From an uncultured Clostridia bacterium (GTDB taxonomy: Bacteria > Bacillota > Clostridia > Christensenellales > Borkfalkiaceae): a stretch of 44,299 bases of DNA. The position numbers were made by a program, and so were the translations under genes. The notes beneath the pieces are model-generated. The model was given only the letters and a program-made list of their open reading frames with translations, was not told the DNA's origin and ran no database searches. The stretch lies in contig CALVHV010000004.1 of the NCBI GenBank assembly GCA_944328845.1, forward strand, positions 1 through 44,299, written 5' to 3'. Shown here in pieces: positions 16,752 to 25,294 of the stretch (the first letter of the stretch is position 1; every line of letters begins with the position of its first letter).

Positions 16752-17282
16752 ATGAACGCAAAAGATTGCATCCGCACGCGCCGTTCGGTGCGTGCCTTTA
16801 CAGACAGAGAAACAGAAAAAGACTTGCTCGACAAGATCGTGGAAGCGGCGCTGTACGCGCCCGTCGGGATGAAGATGTACGACAGTCTGTTCCTGAGCGT
16901 GCTCCCCTCCCATGCCGCCGTCGGGAAATTTACCGCACTCTGCCGCAGACAGAGCGGGGACGAGTCGGCTGATCCCGTGCATAATGCGGCAGCATTGATC
17001 GTCGTTTCCGGAAAACGCACGAGCCCCGTAGAATACGCCAATTCCGCCTGCATGATCGAAAATATGCTGCTCGCCGCAACCGATCTGGGGCTGGGCAGCC
17101 TGTACGTTTTCGGCGCCATCAACGCCACGCACGGCACCCCTTATGCAAAGGAACTTGCCGATCTTTTGCAGTTGCCCGAAGGGTTTACGCCGCTCGGCAG
17201 CGTTGCCCTCGGATACACCGAAGCCCCGCTTGCCCCGCGCGAACTCCCCAACCGCGTTACGGGCGTGCGTTTTATCAAATAA
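16752..17282 (+). CDS. Nitroreductase-family FMN protein
   Basis: A 176-residue nitroreductase-fold protein. It begins with the typical NAKDCIRTRRSVRAFTD (FMN phosphate-binding Arg-Arg-Ser), then AALYAPVG, a central CMIENMLLAATDLGLGSLYV helix-strand and PLGSVALGYTEA near the C-terminus. These flavoproteins reduce nitro compounds, quinones or enones with NAD(P)H; the natural substrate cannot be read from the sequence. GAGGTGATAAG precedes the ATG. It follows fumarase beta by 35 bases and ends at a terminator, so it is likely the last gene of that transcript. Confidence 0.87.
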   Translation: MNAKDCIRTRRSVRAFTDRETEKDLLDKIVEAALYAPVGMKMYDSLFLSVLPSHAAVGKFTALCRRQSGDESADPVHNAAALIVVSGKRTSPVEYANSACMIENMLLAATDLGLGSLYVFGAINATHGTPYAKELADLLQLPEGFTPLGSVALGYTEAPLAPRELPNRVTGVRFIK

Positions 17283-17299
17283 ACCTTTCACCCTTCGGC

Positions 17300-17327
17300 G
17301 CCGCGTTACACGCGGCTCCTTTTTTTT
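17300..17327 (+). terminator. Terminator of fumarase-nitroreductase transcript
   Basis: GCCGCGT, loop TAC, ACGCGGC (17300-17316), then TCC and eight T. Confidence 0.9.
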
Positions 17328-17420
17328 GCCTTAATGGTTATTCATTCCCCTGTCAGGCAGGATAAAAAATCATATACTTCACAAAGAGACAAAAACACCG
17401 CCTCGCAGAACTATGTCATA

Positions 17421-17460
17421 CAAAAACAGGGAGCCGCGTATCAAATACGCGGCTCCCTGT
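17421..17460 (-). terminator. Terminator of the hydrogenase operon
   Basis: A perfect 16-bp stem (17426-17441 with 17445-17460) with a 3-base loop. On the minus strand it is followed by TTTTTG. It faces the nitroreductase terminator. Confidence 0.9.
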
Positions 17461-17472
17461 CTGCAACATATT

Positions 17473-18930
17473 TTATTCTTTTTTGCCGACAGATTCGCCG
17501 ACGGAGAGCTGATAAAGCTTGACGGAATTTTCGATGGTCTTTTCCTTGGCGCAAGCGCCGTACTTATCGACATCCACGACGTTTTTGGGGCCGTGGTTGA
17601 GGCAGAGCGCGCCGTTCAGGCATCCCCCGTCGCACGCCATCCCTTCAAAAAAGTTTTCGGTAGCGCGGTTGAATTTCAGTTTCATCAGCGCCGCGCGGCA
17701 CTCCTCGATACCGTTCATGGCGAGAGGGCGGATCCCCTCGATGCCCATCTCCTTGGCAACCTCTGCCACGCCCTGCGCGATCCCGCCGCTCTTGGCAAAG
17801 ATCCTGCCGTAGAAAGACGCATTGTCCAGAGAGGTCTCTTCCAGGTTTTCCACGTCGATGTAGCGGGCGTCCAAGAATGCCTGCAACTCTTCAAAGGACA
17901 GCACGCTGTCGATAGCGCCTTGCGTTTTGGGAAGTTTGTATTCTGCTTTTTTGCTGGCGCACGGTCCGATAAAGATGACCTTGCCCTTCGGGTCGGTGCG
18001 CTTGATAAGCTGAGCGACCTCCACCATCGGAGATACAGAATGAGAGATATATTTGACAAGATCGGGGAAATTTTTCTCCACGAACATAACGAAGGAGGGA
18101 CAGCAGGAAGTGGTAAGCACGCCCTTTTCCTTCCATTCGCTCGCCTCGTGATACAGCGTGATGTCCGCACCCAGCGCCGCTTCAACCACCTGATGGAAGC
18201 CGAGTTTGCGGATGCCCGTCACGACCTGCTCGATCTTGGCGTACTTGAACTGGCTGACGATGGAAGGCGCGATGACAGCATATACGTGATAATTTTTGTT
18301 GTCGTCCGATTTTTTGAGGATATCGATGGTCTCCAGAACGAGAGACTTGTCGACGATCGCACCGAACGGGCACTGATAGACGCAGGCGCCGCAAGAAATA
18401 CACTTATTGTTGTCGATGACCGCCTTTTTGTCTTCACCCACCGAGATCGCCTTCACCTTGCACGAATTGACGCAGGGACGCTTTTGCGCGATGATGGCGC
18501 CGTACGGGCACGCCTGCGTGCATTTTCCGCATTCGATGCATTTGGACTTATCGACGACCGCCTTATGATCGATGATCTGGATGGCGTCGCGCGGGCACAC
18601 CTCCTTACAGCGGTGGACGATGCAGCCGCGGCAGGCGGGCGTGACGAAGATGCCGCCGATGGGACATTCGTCGCAGGCAATGTCGATGACTTCCACGACG
18701 TTGGGATTGTCCTTGTTTCCGCCCTGCGCCAGTTTGATGCGCTCCTGCACGATAGCGCGCTCCTTATAGATACAGCAGCGCATGGTCGCCTTAGGGCCGG
18801 GAGAGATCTCCTTGGGGATATCGATGTAAAGATTGTCGTAACAATGTTCGTACTCGTTGCGGATGACCGCCTTTAAAACGTCGTACTTGAGTTTTTGTAC
18901 GGAGGTGTCGAAAATTCTTTTTTCTGCCAT
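17473..18930 (-). CDS. Monomeric [FeFe] hydrogenase, group B-like
   Basis: A 485-residue hydrogenase with ferredoxin-like clusters in front of an H-cluster domain. Cys ligands are in 100-112 (CxxCx4Cx3C), 131-141, an extra pair at 153/157, and 177-187. The H-cluster motifs are TTSCCPSF (273-280), FIGPCASKKAE (320-330) and GMACDGGCLNG (430-440); all H-cluster cysteines, and the first Cys of SCC that relays protons in classical enzymes, are present. The N-terminus (FDTSVQKLKYDVLKAV) resembles the group B hydrogenases of gut Clostridia. The start at 18930 follows AGGTCAGG. It is last in an operon with a phosphatase and a sensory hydrogenase. H2 production from ferredoxin is the likely reaction but is inferred. 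No HydE, HydF or HydG maturase is in the window. Confidence 0.88.
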   Translation of the reverse strand: MAEKRIFDTSVQKLKYDVLKAVIRNEYEHCYDNLYIDIPKEISPGPKATMRCCIYKERAIVQERIKLAQGGNKDNPNVVEVIDIACDECPIGGIFVTPACRGCIVHRCKEVCPRDAIQIIDHKAVVDKSKCIECGKCTQACPYGAIIAQKRPCVNSCKVKAISVGEDKKAVIDNNKCISCGACVYQCPFGAIVDKSLVLETIDILKKSDDNKNYHVYAVIAPSIVSQFKYAKIEQVVTGIRKLGFHQVVEAALGADITLYHEASEWKEKGVLTTSCCPSFVMFVEKNFPDLVKYISHSVSPMVEVAQLIKRTDPKGKVIFIGPCASKKAEYKLPKTQGAIDSVLSFEELQAFLDARYIDVENLEETSLDNASFYGRIFAKSGGIAQGVAEVAKEMGIEGIRPLAMNGIEECRAALMKLKFNRATENFFEGMACDGGCLNGALCLNHGPKNVVDVDKYGACAKEKTIENSVKLYQLSVGESVGKKE

Positions 18931-18964
18931 AATGATACCTGACCTTTCTTTTTCGTTCGGATGC

Positions 18965-20125
18965 TCAATCGTAATCGATGGCAACGTTTTTGCCCATCTT
19001 TTTCAGGTTTGCCGCGAGGCTTTCGACCAGTTTGAGCTTCATCGTGATGTCGATGGGCAGCCCCTGGTGCGCGGCGTTGATGCTCTGCCCCACATAGAAA
19101 TGCACGTCCGTCGCCTCCTCGAACAGCATCTGCGCGAGCAGGGACGCCCCGTCTTTTTTCGTAAATGTCTTGGGTGTGAGATCGCTGGTGGAAACGTACT
19201 TTTCGGACAGTTCGAGCAGACGGCGCATGGTGAGCACCCCTTCCGTCGTGAGGTCGATGCCGTCGATAAACCCGATGGGCGGAACGTCTTTATCGGGGAA
19301 ATCGAAGGACGCCCGCACAGAAGTCTTTAAATGCCGCGCAACGATCTGCGAACTGGTCCCGCCGCAGACGACCTTTTTCCCCTCCCCCGAAAGAAAGCGG
19401 GAAATATAAAAATCGTCCTTGCTCTTGTCCACGGGCGGACCGATCATCAGCGAGACGTTGAGTTTTTCGCGCACCTTGACCGCCGCGACGGTGGTATCGT
19501 CGCCCGGCTTGCCCAGATACAGGTCGTTACACACGCCCGCCAGCAGGCACGCAACGGCGCGGGCGCTCATACCCGGCTTGACGTTGTTGTCCAAAAATTC
19601 CATCACCTCGGGCCTCTGCCAGCCGAGATTCAGCGTCATGCCGATGCCCGCGTGGATGACCCCGTCACTCATGACGACGACGATGTCCCCAGCCTGCAGG
19701 TCAAGCGCCGTCTTATAGACGGTCTTGCCGAGGATCTCCATCCCCTCGCGGTCGAAATCGCGGCACTTGCAGCCGCGGATGAGAATCGCCTGCGGATTGT
19801 CGAACTCGAAGAGATAGCCCTGCCCGCGGCTGTTCATGTGAATGACCGAAAAGGTGGAATAGGCAACGCCGCGCACCTTGCACACGGGCAGCGATTGCAG
19901 GATGGTTTCCACGCAGTCCTCAATGGCGATGTTGTTGGAAACCATCGTGCACAAGATTTTGGAGGTGAGCGTGGAAAGGATGTTCGCCTTTACGCCGCTG
20001 CCCAGCCCGTCCGCCAGAACGAGGGTGGTATAGTCGCCCGAGACAATGCTCTCCACGCGGTCGCCGCACAGTTCTTCGTTCTTTTTGTTGAGAGATGTGT
20101 AGCCGCTTTCCAGACAGAGTGCCAT
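18965..20125 (-). CDS. PP2C/SpoIIE-type serine phosphatase linked to hydrogenase
   Basis: A 386-residue protein. The N-terminal two thirds form a PP2C-like domain: CGDRVESIV with a metal-type Asp, LVLADGLGSGVKA (about 35-47), VVVMSDGVIHAG (about 168-179) and GDDTTVAAVKV (about 222-232). The remaining C-terminal part (KLNVSLMIGPP onward) is a separate conserved region of unknown role. PP2C proteins dephosphorylate Ser/Thr on partner proteins. The ATG lies one base after the sensory hydrogenase stop, with GGAGG upstream, so the two are co-translated. The context suggests that the output of the hydrogenase sensor is dephosphorylation of an unknown target. No kinase or anti-sigma gene is adjacent. 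Confidence 0.88.
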   Translation of the reverse strand: MALCLESGYTSLNKKNEELCGDRVESIVSGDYTTLVLADGLGSGVKANILSTLTSKILCTMVSNNIAIEDCVETILQSLPVCKVRGVAYSTFSVIHMNSRGQGYLFEFDNPQAILIRGCKCRDFDREGMEILGKTVYKTALDLQAGDIVVVMSDGVIHAGIGMTLNLGWQRPEVMEFLDNNVKPGMSARAVACLLAGVCNDLYLGKPGDDTTVAAVKVREKLNVSLMIGPPVDKSKDDFYISRFLSGEGKKVVCGGTSSQIVARHLKTSVRASFDFPDKDVPPIGFIDGIDLTTEGVLTMRRLLELSEKYVSTSDLTPKTFTKKDGASLLAQMLFEEATDVHFYVGQSINAAHQGLPIDITMKLKLVESLAANLKKMGKNVAIDYD

Positions 20126-20126
20126 G

Positions 20127-21827
20127 TCACTTGCCTCCGTCGTCGCCCTGCAGCGTCTTTTTGAGTTTGAGCAGCGCCACTTTGGTCTCCGCCGTCGTTT
20201 CGCCGAGCAGGGATGCGATCTCCTGCGCGACGCGCATCTGCTTTTTGATGACCTCGTCCGTGGTGGCAAGCGTTTCCAGCTTGACCTTGTCCAGCTGTTC
20301 CTCCGACTTGGTCTCCTGCGTGATGTCCTTCATCACGGCGTACGTGCCCTTGTTGTCTTTGAGCACGATGATGGTGAGTTCGATGTAGCTGGACGTCTTT
20401 TCCAAAAACACCTTTTTGTTGTAGATGTTTTGGTGATCGTGCACGGCGAGCACGAAATCGGTAGGATTGAAGTAATGGAAGATCCCCTTACCCTTGATGT
20501 CGTAATCGCGGATGCCGAGCAGTTCCTTTGCCTTACCGTTGATCTCCAGGATGTTGAGGTCGTTGTCCAGCAGCACGATGCCGTTGGGGCTGGTCTGGAT
20601 GATCTCGTAAGACATGCTTTCGGCGCGCTCGCGCATGAAGGGAACGCACATATCGATGTTTGCGTAGCCGTTGGCGACCGCCCATGCCTTTTCGAGACAG
20701 GTATCGTAGCCGCAGGCGCCGCAGTTGAGCATATCTTCCGGCTTTGTCTTGCCCGTCTTGGCAAGGATCTCGCTCAGCTGCCTGTCCGTAGGGATAAAAT
20801 CCTCGGTACGGCGGCGTTCACGCACACAGGTGAAATCGATGTCCGAAGGCACGAATTCCGCGGAAGCGTGTTCCTGCATGTCCTTATTGACATACTTGCG
20901 GATGTCCGCGTTCGCCTTGAGGGCGCCCGCTTTGAGCGCGAGCGAACAAGGACCGTTGACACAGGCGGAATCGCAGCTGTTCATTTCAATGAACATGCCC
21001 GAAAGGCTCTCGATGTTTTCCAGAACCTCTTTGCATTTTTTGGCGCCGTCCACGGCGACAAACTCGTAGCCGTCGATGTAGTTGTCGAAAGATTTGATGA
21101 TGCCGCGGCTGATAGGATAATACTTTGCGCGGTTGACGCTCCCCGCCTCATGCACAGGCAGGCGGGCGATCTCGTCCAGGACGATGCCCTTGTCCGCAAA
21201 CATGGCAGAAAGGTCCTCGAATGTGAGCACGCCGTCCACGACGCCGCTCTCCTTCGCCTCCCGTTTTTTGGCGATACACGGGCCTATGAACACGATCTTG
21301 GCGCCGGGTTTTCTCTCGCGGAGCATTTTGGCGTGCGCCACCATGGGCGAATCGACAGGCGCAAGATAGGCGAGCGCCTTGGGATAATACAGCTCGATCA
21401 TGGTGTTGACCGCGGGACAGCAGGAAGTGATAAAGTTTTTATACTTGCCCCCTTCCAGCAATTTTTTGTACTGCGCCGTCACTTCACGCGCGCCCACGCT
21501 CGTCTCTTCCGCGTCCGCAAAACCCAGCCTGCCGAGAGCGAGTTTCATGACGGAAAAATCCTGCAGGTTGAAAGAGGAAACAAAGGAAGGCGCGACGGAC
21601 GCGATGACGTTGCCGCCCTTTAAAAGCTGTTCCACCTCTCCGCGTTCGGTATGTACGCTCTTTGCGTTCTGCGGGCAGACTTCCGTGCAGTGCCCGCACA
21701 GGATACAGCGGCTTTCGATGATCTTTGCATGATGGTCTACGACCTTGATCGCCTTGACGGGACATTCGCGCAGGCATTTGTAACAGTCTTTGCAGCGCGC
21801 ATCCCTGAAATCGAGATAGCGGATCAT
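20127..21827 (-). CDS. hydS: Sensory [FeFe] hydrogenase with PAS domain (HydS-like)
   Basis: A 566-residue soluble protein. Two [4Fe-4S] motifs (Cys12/15/18/22 and 41/44/47/51) lead into an H-cluster domain with TSCCPAV (134-140), FIGPCIAKKRE (180-190) and NSCDSACVNGPC (283-294). A further Fe-S motif has Cys369/372/377/394. A PAS domain (about 405-505, ending VMKDIT) and a C-terminal coiled coil follow. This domain order is that of putative H2- or redox-sensing group C hydrogenases. The phosphatase and group B hydrogenase genes downstream match the reported company of HydS. The classical GGC in the third motif is SAC here. The start at 21827 follows GGAGG. Confidence 0.88.
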   Translation of the reverse strand: MIRYLDFRDARCKDCYKCLRECPVKAIKVVDHHAKIIESRCILCGHCTEVCPQNAKSVHTERGEVEQLLKGGNVIASVAPSFVSSFNLQDFSVMKLALGRLGFADAEETSVGAREVTAQYKKLLEGGKYKNFITSCCPAVNTMIELYYPKALAYLAPVDSPMVAHAKMLRERKPGAKIVFIGPCIAKKREAKESGVVDGVLTFEDLSAMFADKGIVLDEIARLPVHEAGSVNRAKYYPISRGIIKSFDNYIDGYEFVAVDGAKKCKEVLENIESLSGMFIEMNSCDSACVNGPCSLALKAGALKANADIRKYVNKDMQEHASAEFVPSDIDFTCVRERRRTEDFIPTDRQLSEILAKTGKTKPEDMLNCGACGYDTCLEKAWAVANGYANIDMCVPFMRERAESMSYEIIQTSPNGIVLLDNDLNILEINGKAKELLGIRDYDIKGKGIFHYFNPTDFVLAVHDHQNIYNKKVFLEKTSSYIELTIIVLKDNKGTYAVMKDITQETKSEEQLDKVKLETLATTDEVIKKQMRVAQEIASLLGETTAETKVALLKLKKTLQGDDGGK

Positions 21828-21840
21828 ACGCAGCCTCCGA

Positions 21841-22086
21841 TCATTTGACGAGCGGATAGATCTGCGTGAGGAAGAGCTCCTCGCAGTTATCCTTATTGGC
21901 GTCGTGCACGATGGCTTCGTCCGCAAGCACGCTTACCCCGTGCGTGCAGTTGCCTACGCAGAAGGTAGCCTGCAGGTCGATCTTGTCTTCCACGCCGTAT
22001 TTCTTGATCAGGCGTTTCATCTCTTCGATCACATCGTACGAACCGCGAAGATGACAGGAGCTGCCTACGCATACTTTTACAACCAT
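21841..22086 (-). CDS. Thioredoxin-fold [2Fe-2S] ferredoxin
   Basis: An 81-residue protein with CVGSSCHLRGS (Cys6, Cys11) and FCVGNCTHGV (Cys43, Cys47). This is the four-Cys pattern of the thioredoxin-like [2Fe-2S] domain found in NuoE and in hydrogenase HydC subunits. It is the stand-alone, minimal form, probably an electron carrier for the hydrogenases that follow. GAGAGG precedes the ATG. It is the first gene after the strong promoter, and its stop is 13 bases before hydS. Confidence 0.9.
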   Translation of the reverse strand: MVVKVCVGSSCHLRGSYDVIEEMKRLIKKYGVEDKIDLQATFCVGNCTHGVSVLADEAIVHDANKDNCEELFLTQIYPLVK

Positions 22087-22176
22087 AATAAACCTCTCGA
22101 TATGTTTTTCACACCGCGGGCGCGGGGCTTCCTCCCCCGCCGCGGAGATCCTTTTCTTGTCTGATACCCGTTTTTT

Positions 22177-22205
22177 ATTATAATATAAACATGCGCGCAA
22201 GTCAA
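22177..22205 (-). promoter_or_regulatory. Promoter of the ferredoxin-hydS-PP2C-hydrogenase operon
   Basis: On the minus strand TTGACT (22205-22200), 17 bp, then a perfect TATAAT (22182-22177). The leader is about 85 bases. Confidence 0.85.
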
Positions 22206-22240
22206 TGGTTTTTCCGATTTTACACCGCGCGGAAAACAGG

Positions 22241-22268
22241 AAAAGAGGGCGGAAAAACTTCCGCCCTC
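22241..22268 (-). terminator. Terminator of the P-type ATPase gene
   Basis: GAGGGCGGAA and TTCCGCCCTC form a perfect 10-bp stem (22245-22254, 22259-22268) with a 4-base loop, followed on the minus strand by TTTT. It sits between the ATPase stop and the ferredoxin operon promoter. Confidence 0.8.
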
Positions 22269-22343
22269 TTCGGTTATCAAACGCCGTTTTCCGGCGCAAT
22301 GCCAGCCCTTTTCCCCTGAAAAAACCGGAGGCGGCTGCATCCG

Positions 22344-25010
22344 TCATGCGTTTTTCTGTCTCTTTGCAGACATGGAACGGCGCACGAGGCGGACAACTTC
22401 GTCCAGCACGATGATGCTCAGCGAGACGCCCAGAACTTTGAGCCAATCGATAAATTCCAGCGGCACGGTGCCGAACACGGAACCGCCGAACTGCGTGATA
22501 ATGACCTGCAGAGCGAAGGCGATGCAGAAGGCGCCGAGCATGAGCTTGTTTTTAAAGAAGTTGGGGAAGATACTCTTGTCGCCCAGTTCGCGGCAGTTGA
22601 GCGCGTTGAAAAGCTGGAAGAGCACGAACATGGTGAACACCGCCGTGGACACCTCTTCTGCGCCGATACCGAGGAAATTGAACTTCATCTGCGCGAGGCA
22701 GACCAAGCACATGAACACCCCGTTCACTGCAATGCGGGAAAGCATTTCTCTGCCGATGATGCTCTCGCTGCGCGCCGTGGGCTTGCGGCTCATCAGGTCG
22801 TCGCGGATGGGTTCCAGACCCAGCGTAAGAGCGGGCGGGCCGTCCATGATGATGTTGATCCACAAGAGATCAAGCGCGGAGAAGGGAGACTGGAACCCTT
22901 CCCAGAACAACCCCAGCACCGTACAGAGAAACACGGTGAGCACGGACGCGACGTTGACGGTGAGCTGGAACTGGATAAACCGTTTGAAGTTTTCGTAAAT
23001 GCCCCTGCCCCACTTGACGGTGGTGACGATGGTAGAGAAAGAATCGTTGAGCAGGACGATGTCTGCCGCCTCTTTGGAGACCTCCGTTCCCGAAATGCCC
23101 ATGGCGATGCCGACATCCGCATTTTTCAGCGCGGGCGCGTCGTTGATGCCGTCTCCCGTGACCGCCACGACGTTGCCCTTGGATTTAAGTTCCTTGACCA
23201 CGCGCATCTTCAGAAGAGGGGTGCTGCGCGCGATGACGCGCACGGTGGGCAGGACTTTGGAAAATTCTTCGTCCGAGAGGTTTTCGAGATAGGATGCCTC
23301 CACTGCGACGTGTCCCTCTTCGAGGAGCCCCAGTTCTTCGGCGATGGCGGAAGCGGTGACGATGTTGTCGCCCGTGAGCATCTTGACTTCGATCCCCGCC
23401 GTCTTGCAGGCGTGCACGGCGTCCTTCACCTCGGCGCGCAGAGGATCGGCAATGCCGACAAATCCGTCAAAGAGCATGCCGCTCTCCGCGTCCTTGCGGG
23501 AGGCGGGACGGCAGGACACTTCCTTATGTGCAAAGGCAAGCACGCGGCGCGCGCGCTTTTGCAGCCCCACGATCTCCTCTTCGATCTGCTTGCGGAGCGG
23601 CTCTTCCACCTTGCACAGAGACAAGATCTTTTCGGGACTGCCTTTCGTATACACGACATATCCTTCCCCTTCCCGCACGCAGCTCGTCATGTTTTTCGTG
23701 TCCGAAGAGAAGGGATAAACGTCCGTAACGTCCGCGCTTTCGCGCAATTTTTTATAGGACGTACCCGCCTTTTCGGCGTAAACGAGCAACGCGCCCTCGG
23801 TGGGGTTGCCTACAAAACGCACGCCGTTTTCCTCTCTGTACAGATCTGCCGTAGAGTTGAGACAGAAGTTTTGCAGGAGCGCTTCGTCGCGGAGCTCTCC
23901 CTCAGGCATAAACTTGCCGTGCGCCCATGCGTCCGTCACCGTCATGCGGTTTTCGGTGAGCGTGCCCGTCTTGTCCGAGCAGATGACGTTGATGCAGCCG
24001 ATGGTCTCGCAGGCGACCATCTTTTTGACAAGTGCGTTTTGCTTGGCCATCTTGGCGATGTTGATGGAGAGGGAAATAGCGACAATAGTCGGCAGCCCTT
24101 CCGGCACCGCGGCGACCATCAGGACGATGGACGTGATGAACACCGACGAAATACTTTCGAAAGTGATGTTTCCGCTGACCAGGATATGGATGAGCTGGAT
24201 GATAAAGATAAGCGCGGAAAAGGCGCCGCCGATGATGGTGATGGCCTTGCCCAGCCTGCCCATCTTTTCCTGCAACGGGGTCTGCCCCGACTCTTCTGTC
24301 TGGATCTCGCGCGCGATCAGCCCGAACTGCGTGTTGTCGCCCACGTCTGTGACGATCATTTTACCCGTCCCGCCCGTGACGAAACAGCCGGAATACACCA
24401 TATTCACCCGTTCCGCGACCGGCGTATCCGCCCGTTCGAGAACGGCCTCCGCGCTCTTTTCGACAGGCGCGGATTCGCCCGTGAGGGAAGACTCGTCGCA
24501 GGTGAGGGAAATGCTCTCCAAAAGTCTGCCGTCCGCCGCGACCTTATTGCCCGTTTCCAGGTACACGATGTCGCCGACGACCAGCTCCTGCTGGGGCACG
24601 TACTGCACCACGCCGTCGCGGACGAGCTTGATCTCGACCCCTTCCTTGATCTTGTTAAGTTCTTCAAATGCCTTGGCGCTGCGCCCTTCCATGACGACGG
24701 TGAGAACGACGGAAATGATGATGGCAACGAAAATACCCACACATTCGTACACGTCGAAATGCCCGCCCTGCGCTGCACTGACCGAGTTGACGGCGATGGT
24801 GATGACCCACGCAAAGAAAAGCAGAATGAGCATGGGTTCTGTGGCCGCTTCCCAGATGCGGCGCAGCAGCGATTTGCGCTTTGCCTTGGTAAATTCGTTT
24901 TTACCGAATTTTTCTGCGTTTTGCCTGACCTGTTCGGACGTCAGCCCGTTTGCTTTGTCCGAAGAGAGGGACGAAACCGCCTCCTCGGGCGACATACTGT
25001 AAAATTCCAT
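22344..25010 (-). CDS. P2-type cation ATPase, probable Mn2+/Ca2+ exporter
   Basis: An 888-residue P-type ATPase. In order: an N-terminal cation-ATPase domain, actuator motif LTGES, TM4 VAAVPEGLP, phosphorylation site CSDKTGTLTENRMT, nucleotide-binding TKGSPEK, hinge MLTGDN and VTGDGINDAPAL, TM5 FQLTVNVASVL and TM6 NIIMDGPPALTLG. The PEGLP and TM6 Asp form one cation site. TM5 lacks the extra acidic/Asn residues of SERCA-type pumps, as in plasma-membrane-type (IIB-like) pumps that carry a single ion. Ca2+ would be the default call, but the leader carries a yybP-ykoY Mn2+ riboswitch, so Mn2+ efflux is at least as likely. The start at 25010 has only a weak AGG site. Confidence 0.85.
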   Translation of the reverse strand: MEFYSMSPEEAVSSLSSDKANGLTSEQVRQNAEKFGKNEFTKAKRKSLLRRIWEAATEPMLILLFFAWVITIAVNSVSAAQGGHFDVYECVGIFVAIIISVVLTVVMEGRSAKAFEELNKIKEGVEIKLVRDGVVQYVPQQELVVGDIVYLETGNKVAADGRLLESISLTCDESSLTGESAPVEKSAEAVLERADTPVAERVNMVYSGCFVTGGTGKMIVTDVGDNTQFGLIAREIQTEESGQTPLQEKMGRLGKAITIIGGAFSALIFIIQLIHILVSGNITFESISSVFITSIVLMVAAVPEGLPTIVAISLSINIAKMAKQNALVKKMVACETIGCINVICSDKTGTLTENRMTVTDAWAHGKFMPEGELRDEALLQNFCLNSTADLYREENGVRFVGNPTEGALLVYAEKAGTSYKKLRESADVTDVYPFSSDTKNMTSCVREGEGYVVYTKGSPEKILSLCKVEEPLRKQIEEEIVGLQKRARRVLAFAHKEVSCRPASRKDAESGMLFDGFVGIADPLRAEVKDAVHACKTAGIEVKMLTGDNIVTASAIAEELGLLEEGHVAVEASYLENLSDEEFSKVLPTVRVIARSTPLLKMRVVKELKSKGNVVAVTGDGINDAPALKNADVGIAMGISGTEVSKEAADIVLLNDSFSTIVTTVKWGRGIYENFKRFIQFQLTVNVASVLTVFLCTVLGLFWEGFQSPFSALDLLWINIIMDGPPALTLGLEPIRDDLMSRKPTARSESIIGREMLSRIAVNGVFMCLVCLAQMKFNFLGIGAEEVSTAVFTMFVLFQLFNALNCRELGDKSIFPNFFKNKLMLGAFCIAFALQVIITQFGGSVFGTVPLEFIDWLKVLGVSLSIIVLDEVVRLVRRSMSAKRQKNA

Positions 25011-25041
25011 TGCAATAACCTGCCTGCAATTTATTTTGCAC

Positions 25042-25076
25042 GAAAAGAAAAACCGCATACGCAAAAGCATACACGG
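25042..25076 (-). terminator. Attenuator-type terminator in the ATPase leader
   Basis: On the minus strand CCGTGTATGC (25076-25067), loop TTTT, GCGTATGCGG (25062-25053), then TTTTTCTTTTC. It lies between the riboswitch and the ATPase start codon, where transcription could be stopped before the gene. Confidence 0.75.
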
Positions 25077-25079
25077 TTC

Positions 25080-25215
25080 AAAAAAGGGCAGAAGGATACC
25101 ATATAAACTTTGCGGTTTATATGGGTCTTGCCGATTTTGGCAGAAGCCTGCGTTTGCACGCGTGATGAAGACTTCTGCCGCGCAGAGCGCCGGCTACTCC
25201 CCCATAGGGATTCAA
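25080..25215 (-). promoter_or_regulatory. yybP-ykoY (Mn2+) riboswitch
   Basis: The minus strand has the two hallmark sequences of this class: GGGGAGTAGC (25202-25193) and GGCAAGACC (25132-25124). They are closed by P1 TATGGG/CCCATA (25206-25201 with 25125-25120). An inner helix GGCAGAAG/CTTCTGCC (25179-25172 with 25146-25139) fits the peripheral stem. The 3' half of P1 can instead form a perfect 10-bp hairpin (25124-25115 with 25108-25099), giving a switch. Riboswitches of this class sense Mn2+ and often control metal-export genes, including P-type ATPases. Confidence 0.88.
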
Positions 25216-25226
25216 TTTTCTATAAC

Positions 25227-25255
25227 ATTATATCCGTCAAACCAATATTTGTCAA
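25227..25255 (-). promoter_or_regulatory. Consensus promoter of the riboswitch-ATPase unit
   Basis: On the minus strand TTGACA (25255-25250), exactly 17 bp, TATAAT (25232-25227): a perfect consensus sigma-A promoter. This is typical where control is exerted after initiation, here by the riboswitch. Confidence 0.92.
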
Positions 25256-25294
25256 CAGCTTTGACGCGGTTGACAAAATTTTTACAAAATAAAT

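Noticed and set aside
17413..21623. Two long plus-strand frames opposite the hydrogenase operon
   Set aside because: The minus strand shows all Fe-S and H-cluster motifs; the plus-strand frames are mirror artefacts.
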